Positions 1-6,171 are shown, numbered from the stretch's first letter. The stretch is DNA of 6,411 nucleotides from Candidatus Krumholzibacteriia bacterium (GCA_014859985.1 JACZKN010000351.1:1-6411); one strand, 5' to 3'. The notes: generated from the sequence alone by a model not told the origin. Program-made: numbers and translations.

Positions 1-1
1 C

Positions 2-259
2 GCCGCCGCCGCGCCGGCCGGCGGTCTCGCGCCCCGGTGGCAGGGCAGGACGTTGGCCGAGGCCCGGCGGGCGGTGACGGCCGAGTTCCTGCGGGGCTAC
101 CTGGCCGAGGTCCTGACGGCCACGGGCGGCCGCATGGGCGAAGCCGCCGCCCTCGCGGGGATCAACGTGCGCACCCTCTACGACCTGATGCGGCAGCAGG
201 GGCTGCGCAAGGAGGACTTCCGGGCGGCGGACCGCCGCGCGGCCCGCCCCCCCGTCTAG
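2..259 (+). CDS. NtrC-family sigma-54-dependent regulator, C-terminal Fis-type HTH (5' truncated)
   Basis: This is the last 85 codons of a gene that begins before the window, ending in TAG. An Ala/Pro-rich linker (codons 1 to about 17) is followed by a helix starting LAEARRAV, then GGRMGEAAALAGINVRTLYDL, which fits the Fis-type helix-turn-helix (HTH_8) that closes NtrC-family activators: GG, then an alanine-rich helix, then a recognition helix with RTLY. The GLRKEDFR ending is also typical of this family. Such proteins bind enhancer-like sites and drive sigma-54 RNA polymerase through a central AAA+ ATPase; that ATPase and any receiver domain lie outside the window, so the input signal is unknown. 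A TTG at base 53 could look like a start, but the frame is open to the window edge and the upstream residues look like a normal inter-domain linker, so a truncated longer gene is preferred. It converges on glutamine synthetase, and the two stop codons overlap. Confidence 0.85.
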   Translation, partial: AAAAPAGGLAPRWQGRTLAEARRAVTAEFLRGYLAEVLTATGGRMGEAAALAGINVRTLYDLMRQQGLRKEDFRAADRRAARPPV

Positions 260-1704
260 AACTGGTTCCAGACCATCTGGTTGGTGACCTCGTGGTGGTA
301 CATGATCTCCGACCGCTTGATGCGGTTGCCCATCTCCCGAGGGCAGCGGTGGGCGCCCATCTCCTTCAGGTCGCAGTACTTGGCGTGGGAGTCGGCGCCC
401 AGCAGCTCGCGCGCCCAGATGCTGCGCCGGTAGCTGCCCATGGCGTCGTAGATGTTGCCCGGCAGCAGCCGCTTGCGGACGCGCTTGGGCTGCGGCGCCC
501 GCGGATCGGGCGCCGGCCCCTCCAGGCCCGTGCGCAGCAGCGCGTAGATCAGCATGTACGGGTTGGCGTCCGGGCCCACCGAGCGGACCTCGATGCGCTG
601 CCCCGCGCGGCCTGCCAGGGGGATGCGGATCATGCTGCTGCGGTTGGTGGGGCTGGCCGCGATCTCGTTGGGGGCCTCGTAGTGGGGGTCCAGCCGCCGG
701 TACGCGTTGACGCTGGCGTTGAGGATCAGGCACAGGTCCTCGGCGTTGTGCAGGATCCGGTGGGTGAAGTCCCAGCCCTGCCTGGACATGAAGTCCGTGC
801 CCTTCTCGTCCCAGAACAGGTTCCCGTCCCGGCCGGCCAGGCTGATGTTGGTGTGCATGCCGCTGCCGTTGACCCCGGTCAGGGGCTTGGGCAGGAAGCT
901 GGCGGTCATGCCCATGCTCTGGGCGACCTGGCGGCACAGCAGCTTGTAGAGCTGGATGCGGTCGGCGGCGATCAGCGCCGGCGCGTACTTGAAGTTCATC
1001 TCGAACTGGGAGGGGCCCACCTCGGGGTGGTCCTTCTCGTTCTCGAAGCCCATGGCCCGCTGCACCTCGGCTGCGGCGTCGATGAACTGGCGCAGGGGAT
1101 CCTGGGGCAGGCTGTGGTAGTAGCCGCCGGTGGAGATCAGCTCGAAGTGGCCGGTCTCGTGGTAGGCGCGCTCGGCGTCGCGGTTGGCGAACAGGAAGCC
1201 CTCGATCTCGGCCGAGACATTGGCGACGATGCCCTTCTCCTTGTGCAGCGTTTCCGTGTAGTGCATCAGGCGGCTGCGGAAGTCGGCGGCGTAGGGCTTG
1301 TGGTCGCGGTCGAGCACGTGACCGAAGACGAGCACCTTGCCGGGGCCGAAGACGTCGGCCGGCATCCAGTAGAAGGCGCGCCAATCGATGCCCAGGCGCA
1401 GGTCGCTCTCGGCGATGCGGGTGAAGCCGCGGATGGAGGAGCCGTCGAAGGTCAGCTGGTCGGCCTTCAGCAGGTACTTCTTGTCGTAGTCCAGCATGTG
1501 GAGCCGGCCCTCGAGGTCGCTGAAGGCCACCGTGACGGCCTTGATGCGCGTCTCGTCCGCCAGGTAGGCCCGCCGCTCGGCCTCGACCTTGTCCATGGGC
1601 ATCCACTGCTCCTGGTAGGCCTTGGACTGCAGGTTCAGCTCCTCCAGCTTCTCGTAGGGGATCTCCAGGAATTCGCGCAGTTCGGTGCGGCTGAGGTTCA
1701 TCAT
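256..1704 (-). CDS. glnA: Type I glutamine synthetase (GSI-alpha-like), 482 aa
   Basis: Predicted cytosolic enzyme making glutamine from glutamate, ammonia and ATP. The family landmarks occur in order: DGSS at residues 87-90 (ammonium-site Asp87), the metal ligands Glu166/Glu168 (EIEGF), Glu228, Glu235, His284 (NGSGMH) and Glu372 (RIEVR), the Arg337 and Glu343 pair (YRRLDPHYEAP, glutamate flap), Arg355 and Arg360 (NRSSMIRIP), and DANPY at 379-383. All catalytic positions known from the enterobacterial enzyme appear present, so it should be active. The spacing from EIE to GGYY (about 26 residues) lacks the beta-type insertion, and no adenylylation motif of the NLYDLPPEE kind follows NIYD (417-420), so it looks alpha-like. 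Oddities are a longer N-terminal helix (1-50), HTN instead of the usual H-x-H after NGSGM, and an unusual basic, His-rich C-terminus ending in NQF. The start has tandem ATGs (1704, 1701) and no convincing Shine-Dalgarno. It has its own promoter upstream. Confidence 0.95.
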   Translation of the reverse strand: MMNLSRTELREFLEIPYEKLEELNLQSKAYQEQWMPMDKVEAERRAYLADETRIKAVTVAFSDLEGRLHMLDYDKKYLLKADQLTFDGSSIRGFTRIAESDLRLGIDWRAFYWMPADVFGPGKVLVFGHVLDRDHKPYAADFRSRLMHYTETLHKEKGIVANVSAEIEGFLFANRDAERAYHETGHFELISTGGYYHSLPQDPLRQFIDAAAEVQRAMGFENEKDHPEVGPSQFEMNFKYAPALIAADRIQLYKLLCRQVAQSMGMTASFLPKPLTGVNGSGMHTNISLAGRDGNLFWDEKGTDFMSRQGWDFTHRILHNAEDLCLILNASVNAYRRLDPHYEAPNEIAASPTNRSSMIRIPLAGRAGQRIEVRSVGPDANPYMLIYALLRTGLEGPAPDPRAPQPKRVRKRLLPGNIYDAMGSYRRSIWARELLGADSHAKYCDLKEMGAHRCPREMGNRIKRSEIMYHHEVTNQMVWNQF

Positions 1705-1753
1705 GGACGTTCACGCTCGCTGGGTTGGGGGTGGCGGGGGGCGTTCCGGGAGG

Positions 1754-1782
1754 ATTATAAAGCTTATTATTGTGGAAGTTAA
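1754..1782 (-). promoter_or_regulatory. Sigma-70-type promoter of glutamine synthetase
   Basis: Read on the minus strand, TTAACT (bases 1782-1777, 4 of 6 to TTGACA) is separated by exactly 17 bases from a perfect TATAAT (1759-1754). Transcription would start near base 1747, leaving a C-rich leader of about 43 bases with no clear ribosome binding site before the tandem ATGs. The element lies in a short AT-rich island (about 1751-1830) that stands out against the GC-rich surroundings. This is a sequence match only. Confidence 0.7.
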
Positions 1783-1807
1783 GATAAAAAACAGGAATTT
1801 TCGCGAC

Positions 1808-1840
1808 ATTGACACGATTCAATAGGCATTATTGCCTATT
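1808..1840. repeat. Nested inverted repeats upstream of the glutamine synthetase promoter (candidate operator)
   Basis: AATAGGCA (1821-1828) and TGCCTATT (1833-1840) are perfect 8-bp inverted repeats around a TTAT centre. A second pair, ATTGA (1808-1812) and TCAAT (1819-1823), overlaps the first arm. The main repeat is centred about 84 bases upstream of the predicted glutamine synthetase start of transcription and lies outside any gene. That position suits an activator or repressor site. As an RNA hairpin it would be weak, and it has no proper T-tract, so a protein-binding site is the preferred reading. Confidence 0.5.
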
Positions 1841-1857
1841 TCTGCGCTGGTTACACC

Positions 1858-1912
1858 AAAAACCCCTTTCCGGCCCGGCGGGGGTGGCCGAAGCCTCCCC
1901 CGCCGTTGCCGG
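1858..1912 (-). terminator. Intrinsic terminator of the FG-GAP protein gene
   Basis: On the minus strand, just after the FG-GAP stop codon, the sequence folds as CCGGC, a small internal loop, CGGCGGGGG, an A-A mismatch, GGC, a TTCG loop, and the matching 3' arms: 5 + 9 + 3 base pairs. The C(UUCG)G loop is a known very stable tetraloop. Five Ts (minus strand of 1862-1858) follow seven bases after the stem. The stem begins about 18 bases beyond the stop codon, which separates this transcript from glutamine synthetase. Confidence 0.82.
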
Positions 1913-1930
1913 CCCCTCCTTCCCCCAGGG

Positions 1931-4900
1931 CTACTGCAAGAGTGTGACCTTCGCCCGGTGCACCGCGCCGCCGACGCCCAGCCGGGCCAGGTACACGCCC
2001 GAGGCCAGTGGCCGGCCGCCCTCGTCATGGCCGTCCCAGGCGGCGGCGTGGTCGCCCTGTTCGCGCCGCTCGTCCACGAGGGTCCGCACGAGCCGGCCCC
2101 GCGCATCGAAGAGTTGCAGCCGGACCGGCCCGGGCCGGGACATGGACCAGGCGAAGGTGGTGGTGGGATTGCAGGGGTTCGGCGCACAGCGCAGGACCCC
2201 TGCCGGGATGCGCGGCGTTTCGTCGACGGCGCTGATGCCCCCGGCCAGGCGCAGGTCCCATTCGGCGGCCCCGTTGGCGGACATGGTCAGCCAGGGCGTG
2301 CGCGGAAAATAGGGGTTGGTGCTCACCAGCCGCAGGCGCCAGTGGAGCAGGGCGCCGGACGGCAGACCCTCCACGGCCACCGCCAGATGCGCGACGCTGC
2401 CCGGCGCGCCGGCCGGAGCGCCGGTGTCGGTCCAGTCACCCAGGACCGTCCCGGTGCCGTCGTAGGGCCAGGTGTAGGGTTTGACTTCGCATTCCAGGCG
2501 CACGTCGTCCCGGCCGGCCGGGCTGCGGCCCCGGGCGCCCAGACCGAAAGCCGAAGGCGACGAGGCCATGCCCAGGGGCGCCAGGCGGGTGACCAGGTCG
2601 TGGTGCCACATGCGCGGCGTGCGGGACAGTCCGCGGTGGTTTCCCCCCCAGTAGAGGTAGGCGCGGCCTTCGCCGTCCTGGCCGGCTGAATGGCCGGGCG
2701 CGCCGACCACCACGTCGCTGAAACCGTCGCCGTTGAGGTCGCCGGCACACGCCACCGACGCGCCGTAGAGCGCGAGGGCGACCGAGCCGCCGTCGAACCA
2801 GTCGGAGTAGATGCTGCCCAGGCCCGCGGCCGAGCCCTGGAAGACCTCGGCCATGCCCGAGTCGGTCAGCCCGCTGTAGTTCACGCCCGGCGCGCCGACC
2901 ACCACGTCGCTGTACCCGTCCGCGTTCACGTCGCCTGCCGAGGCCACCGACCAGCCGAAGTTGGCCGTCGGCGCCTCGTAGACCGCGGACCAGTCGGCGT
3001 TGGCCAGGGTGCCCGACACGGGCCGGTCCCGGCTGCCGTACCAGACCAGGGCCATGCCCTCGTCGGTGGCCCAGCCGTCGTAGTAGGGCGCCCCGACGAT
3101 GACGTCGCTGCAGCCGTCGCCGTTGACGTCGCCGGCCGAGGCCACGCTCAGGCCCAGCTGGGCGCCGGCCTGGTCGCTCTGGGCGTACCACCAGGGCGCG
3201 TCCGTCTGCAGGCCGGTGGCCGAGCCGACGTAGACGAACACGAGGCCCTCCCGGTCGCTGGGATGGTCGTAGTGGGGGGCGCCGACGATGATGTCGCTGT
3301 AGCCGTCGCCGTTGAAGTCGCCGGCCGAGGCCACGCTGTAGCCGTACTCGGTGTCGGCGCGGCCGGTGTCGCGGCTCCAGTCGGGATCCGCGGGCAGGCC
3401 CTCGTCCGAACCGTGGAAGACGAAGACCATGCCCTCGTCGGTGGTTCCGTTGTCGTAGTTGGGGGCACCGACGACGATGTCGGCGTGACCGTCGCCGTTG
3501 ACATCGCCGGCCGAGGCCACCGCCGCGCCCAGGTCCGAGCCCAGCTGCCCGGCATGGTACTGCCAGGTGGCGTTGGCCGGGTTGCCGTAGGGGACGCCGC
3601 CCAGGGCGCCATGCCACACGAACACGGCGCCATCGCTGCCGGCGTCCCGCGAGTAGTGCGGCGCGCCCACGACCAGGTCGGACAGGCCGTCGCCGTCGAT
3701 GTCGCCCGCCGATGCCACCGACCAGCCGAACAGGGCGCCGGTCTGGTTGCCTTCCGCGTACCACGCCGGCACCACGGCCGGCCCCAGGTGGGCGCCCAGG
3801 CACAGGAAGACGACCCCTTCGTCGGCCTCGCCGTTGTCGTAGTAGGGTGCGCCGATGAGCAGGTCGTCGAAGCCGTCGCCGTTGGCGTCGCCGGCCGCGG
3901 CCACCGCCATGCCGAACAGGGCCCCGGCCTGGTTGCTTTCGGCCACCCAGCCCGGCAGGCGCCGCAGACCCTCGGGCCCGCCGTGCCAACAGGAGACCAG
4001 GCCTCGGTCGGTGCTGACGCCGTCGTAGAACGGGGCGCCGCCCAGCACGTCGCTGAAGCCGTCGCCGTCCACGTCGCCCGCCGTGGCCACCGGGCCCAGC
4101 CGGGCGCCGGCCTGGGAACCGCTGACGGCCCAGTTCGGGTAGGCCGTCGGGCCGTCGAAGTTGCCGTAGAAGAGTTCGATCCGGCCTTCGTCGTCCCCGT
4201 AGCCCCGATAGCCGACCAGCAGATCGGCATAGCCGTCGCCGTTGACGTCGCCGGCGGTGGCCACGTCGAAGCCCAGGGTCGGTTCGGCCAGGTGCGTGCC
4301 GTAGGTCCAGGCCGGGGTTTCGTCGAGACCCGACGCGGTGCCGCGGAACAGCAGGATCCGCGATTCCTCCGCGCAGTAGTCGTTGTCGGTGGGGCAGCCG
4401 ACCAGCACGTCGGCGTACCCGTCGCCGTTGACGTCGCCCGCCAGCGAGACGGACCACCCCATGTGCAGGTAGTCCACGTCCGAGTCGATGGTCTGGGCGG
4501 TGTCCGCCAGGCCGCCCGGGCCGCCCCGGAACACGTAGATCGCGCCTTCCTGGGCGTTGCCGGCGCTCTGGTAGTAGGGCGCCCCCGCCACGATGTCGTC
4601 GTAGCCGTCGCCGTCGATGTCGCCGGCGCCGGAGACCGCATGACCCAGGTGGCTGCTGCCGACGACGCCGTTGGCGAACCAGCTGGCCGTGTGGGTCAGA
4701 CCGCCGGGCCCGCCGTGGAACACCGTCAGGCGTCCGCGTCCGCTGCCACCGCTGGTCCAGGGGTCGCCGATCAGCACATCGTCGTAGCCGTCGCCATTGA
4801 CATCGCCGGCGGTCGAGACCGCGTAGCCGAAGTAGAAACTGGTCTCATGGGTGCCCGCGTCGTCCTCCCAGTCGGGATCCACCGACGGTCCCCCGGGTCC

Positions 4901-5983
4901 GCCGTGGTAGACGTAGGCCCGGCCGTCCTGGTACAGCCCCTCGTTGTAGAGGGGCGCGCCGATGATGATGTCGTCATACCCGTCGCCGTCGACGTCGCCC
5001 GCGCAGGCGACGCTGTAGCCGAAACGGCAGCCGTCGCGCGGGCCCAGGTCCTCCCACAGGGGGTCGGTCCCCAGCCCGGCAGCCGAGCCCGCGTACACCC
5101 AGGCCTTGCCGGTGGTCAGGTAGCCCGTCTCCGAGTAGTAGGGCGAGCCGACGACGATGTCGCTGAACCCGTCTCCATTGACGTCACCGGCCGGAGCCAG
5201 GCACCAGCCGAACTGGGCGTCGTACTTGTTGCCCTCCTCGGTCCAGGTCGGGGTGGTCACGATGGGGTCGATGGTCACGGGGTAGATGGCGTCCCGGTCG
5301 TCGATGCGCAGGTCGAGGGCGCCCTCGTCCCAGACGATCTGCGCCGGCAGTTCGCGGTCCCGCGCGTCCCACGCGTGGAGGGCGCCGTAGGCCAGCACCG
5401 CCGCGCCGCTGCTGTCGACGAAGCGCAGGCCGCGGCCGTCGCCGCGGGCCGTCAGGTCGCCGTCGATCCGTCCCCGGATCAGCAGGGGACCCGCGCCGCC
5501 GGGCCGCGCGGCGACGGTGAAGCCCTGTTCCAGTCCGTCGGGACCGTTGATGTACCATTCATCGAGACCCGGCCGTGCGTAGGAAACGCGGGGACCGTCG
5601 GCGGTGGGGGTCCGGGCGGCCACGGCTTGCAGCTGGTCCGGACGGCCCCAGGCCTGCAGCGACCAGGTCCAGCGCCAGTCCTGCTCGCTGCCGCTGCGCG
5701 GGATGATCTCGACGCCATCGGCCCGGTACACCGAGCGCAGGCCGTGCCGGCGGTTGGGCGCCTGCCACCCGTCGCCCAGGGGGCCGGCGTGGTACTCGCG
5801 CGCCGTGAGATCGGCCGTCACCAGATCCCACCACGCCGCGTCCACGCCGGCCGGCAACTGGGCCACGGAGGCGGGGGCGGGGGCGGCCGTGGGCAGCAGG
5901 GACATCGCCGCGACGACGGTGCCCAGGGCGCCGAGACAGAAGACGGAGCGGACGACAGCCGCGCGGAATCGACGAGTTTCCAT
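1931..5983 (-). CDS. Secreted FG-GAP repeat (integrin-alpha-like beta-propeller) protein with FlgD-like C-terminal domain, 1350 aa
   Basis: A large exported, probably surface-associated protein. Residues 1 to about 40 are a signal peptide: METRRFR, a hydrophobic stretch, then an Ala/Pro-rich region where cleavage is likely. Residues 47-245 form a Trp-rich domain I cannot name, closing on YPVTIDP. Residues 258-1125 hold fourteen FG-GAP repeats starting at about 258, 321, 385, 446, 508, 570, 629, 690, 752, 818, 880, 943, 1009 and 1073; nearly all carry a DxNGDG or DxDGDG calcium-binding loop followed by (V/I)xGAP or a variant. Residues 1126-1250 resemble the linker domain seen after such repeats (CEVKP, HWRLRL, NPYFPRTPWL). 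Residues 1266-1350 match the FlgD-like / type IX-sorting-like tail. Start: ATG at 5983 follows GGAGG by nine bases and opens directly on the signal peptide, although the frame stays open further upstream. FG-GAP propellers often serve in adhesion or ligand binding; the ligand here is unknown. A terminator follows; no clear promoter was found. Confidence 0.93.
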   Translation of the reverse strand: METRRFRAAVVRSVFCLGALGTVVAAMSLLPTAAPAPASVAQLPAGVDAAWWDLVTADLTAREYHAGPLGDGWQAPNRRHGLRSVYRADGVEIIPRSGSEQDWRWTWSLQAWGRPDQLQAVAARTPTADGPRVSYARPGLDEWYINGPDGLEQGFTVAARPGGAGPLLIRGRIDGDLTARGDGRGLRFVDSSGAAVLAYGALHAWDARDRELPAQIVWDEGALDLRIDDRDAIYPVTIDPIVTTPTWTEEGNKYDAQFGWCLAPAGDVNGDGFSDIVVGSPYYSETGYLTTGKAWVYAGSAAGLGTDPLWEDLGPRDGCRFGYSVACAGDVDGDGYDDIIIGAPLYNEGLYQDGRAYVYHGGPGGPSVDPDWEDDAGTHETSFYFGYAVSTAGDVNGDGYDDVLIGDPWTSGGSGRGRLTVFHGGPGGLTHTASWFANGVVGSSHLGHAVSGAGDIDGDGYDDIVAGAPYYQSAGNAQEGAIYVFRGGPGGLADTAQTIDSDVDYLHMGWSVSLAGDVNGDGYADVLVGCPTDNDYCAEESRILLFRGTASGLDETPAWTYGTHLAEPTLGFDVATAGDVNGDGYADLLVGYRGYGDDEGRIELFYGNFDGPTAYPNWAVSGSQAGARLGPVATAGDVDGDGFSDVLGGAPFYDGVSTDRGLVSCWHGGPEGLRRLPGWVAESNQAGALFGMAVAAAGDANGDGFDDLLIGAPYYDNGEADEGVVFLCLGAHLGPAVVPAWYAEGNQTGALFGWSVASAGDIDGDGLSDLVVGAPHYSRDAGSDGAVFVWHGALGGVPYGNPANATWQYHAGQLGSDLGAAVASAGDVNGDGHADIVVGAPNYDNGTTDEGMVFVFHGSDEGLPADPDWSRDTGRADTEYGYSVASAGDFNGDGYSDIIVGAPHYDHPSDREGLVFVYVGSATGLQTDAPWWYAQSDQAGAQLGLSVASAGDVNGDGCSDVIVGAPYYDGWATDEGMALVWYGSRDRPVSGTLANADWSAVYEAPTANFGWSVASAGDVNADGYSDVVVGAPGVNYSGLTDSGMAEVFQGSAAGLGSIYSDWFDGGSVALALYGASVACAGDLNGDGFSDVVVGAPGHSAGQDGEGRAYLYWGGNHRGLSRTPRMWHHDLVTRLAPLGMASSPSAFGLGARGRSPAGRDDVRLECEVKPYTWPYDGTGTVLGDWTDTGAPAGAPGSVAHLAVAVEGLPSGALLHWRLRLVSTNPYFPRTPWLTMSANGAAEWDLRLAGGISAVDETPRIPAGVLRCAPNPCNPTTTFAWSMSRPGPVRLQLFDARGRLVRTLVDERREQGDHAAAWDGHDEGGRPLASGVYLARLGVGGAVHRAKVTLLQ
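2609..5212 (-). repeat. Array of fourteen FG-GAP coding repeats
   Basis: Fourteen imperfect coding repeats of 59 to 66 codons (mean about 63, or 188 bases) lie within the large secreted protein. The most conserved core encodes AGDVNGDGYxD. Repeat starts on the minus strand fall near bases 5212, 5023, 4831, 4648, 4462, 4276, 4099, 3916, 3730, 3532, 3346, 3157, 2959 and 2767. The repeats are diverged at the protein level, so this is an old array and not a recent expansion. Confidence 0.93.
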
Positions 5984-5991
5984 GGAAACGG

Positions 5992-6000
5992 ACCTCCCCC
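5992..6000 (-). promoter_or_regulatory. Ribosome binding site fixing the FG-GAP gene start
   Basis: The minus strand reads GGGGGAGGT, with GGAGG nine bases before the ATG at 5983. This is the only strong Shine-Dalgarno seen at a start in the window. It selects this ATG over possible starts further upstream in the same open frame. Confidence 0.75.
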
Positions 6001-6034
6001 GGGAACCGGCGTGCAAGGTCCGCTGCCGTGGGCC

Positions 6035-6063
6035 CCCGGCGGCGGGACCTCGACGCCGCCGGG
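6035..6063. other. 10-bp GC inverted repeat (hairpin) in the divergent intergenic region
   Basis: CCCGGCGGCG (6035-6044) and CGCCGCCGGG (6054-6063) are perfect inverted repeats around a 9-base loop. On the minus strand the hairpin would lie 52 to 80 bases before the FG-GAP start codon, so it may sit in that gene's leader. No T-tract follows on either strand, so it is not a standard intrinsic terminator. It could be a leader structure, an operator or an mRNA-stabilising stem. Some GC-rich palindromy is expected by chance here, but ten perfect pairs is long. Confidence 0.55.
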
Positions 6064-6132
6064 ACAGGTGTGCGTTGGTGGGACAGCGACACCGCACGCG
6101 ATGACACAGGAAATCCCGCCGCCCGCCGCCAA

Positions 6133-6149
6133 CGGGCCGAACCGGCCCG
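6133..6149. promoter_or_regulatory. 17-bp palindrome over the -35 position of the TPR gene (candidate operator)
   Basis: CGGGCCG (6133-6139) and CGGCCCG (6143-6149) are perfect 7-bp arms around AAC. The palindrome covers about -39 to -23 relative to the predicted transcription start at 6172. It thus occupies the -35 region just ahead of the extended -10 element, a usual place for a repressor, or for an activator replacing a poor -35. It could also act on the divergent FG-GAP gene. The regulator is unknown. Confidence 0.5.
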
Positions 6150-6156
6150 GTCCGTG

Positions 6157-6165
6157 TGCTATGAT
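6157..6165 (+). promoter_or_regulatory. Extended -10 promoter element of the TPR gene
   Basis: The sequence TGCTATGAT matches the extended -10 pattern TGnTATAAT, with five of six bases in the hexamer. No good -35 hexamer is seen 16 to 18 bases upstream, which is common for extended -10 promoters. Transcription starting seven bases after the hexamer would begin at about 6172, the first base of the ATG. Confidence 0.55.
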
Positions 6166-6171
6166 CCAGCC

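Noticed and set aside
224..238. Short GC hairpin near the end of the regulator gene, considered as a terminator
   Set aside because: It has only a 5 bp stem inside coding sequence, with no T-tract on either side.
37..1782. 581-codon open frame on the + strand across glutamine synthetase
   Set aside because: It is antisense to a gene with all catalytic residues, is low-complexity in translation (V/G/A/H/Q-rich) and resembles no family; long antisense frames are expected in GC-rich DNA.
1809..1837. TTGACA on the + strand (1809-1814) as a -35 box
   Set aside because: No acceptable -10 lies 16 to 18 bases downstream, and no + strand gene follows.
1848..1858. TGGTTACACCA considered as an NtrC binding site
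   Set aside because: It contains one half-site-like TACACCA but the arms are in the wrong order for TGCACCA-N-TGGTGCA, and it overlaps the T-tract of the terminator.
1845..1860. GG-N10-GC spacing on the minus strand, considered as a sigma-54 promoter for glutamine synthetase
   Set aside because: Only the TGG and GC match; the rest of TGGCAC-N5-TTGCA is missing and the site lies about 145 bases from the start codon, whereas a good sigma-70 promoter is closer.
2436..4457. 673-codon minus-strand frame inside the FG-GAP gene, with Arg/Gly-rich translation
   Set aside because: It is an alternate reading frame of the same repeats; the true frame has a signal peptide, regular calcium-binding motifs and a terminal domain.
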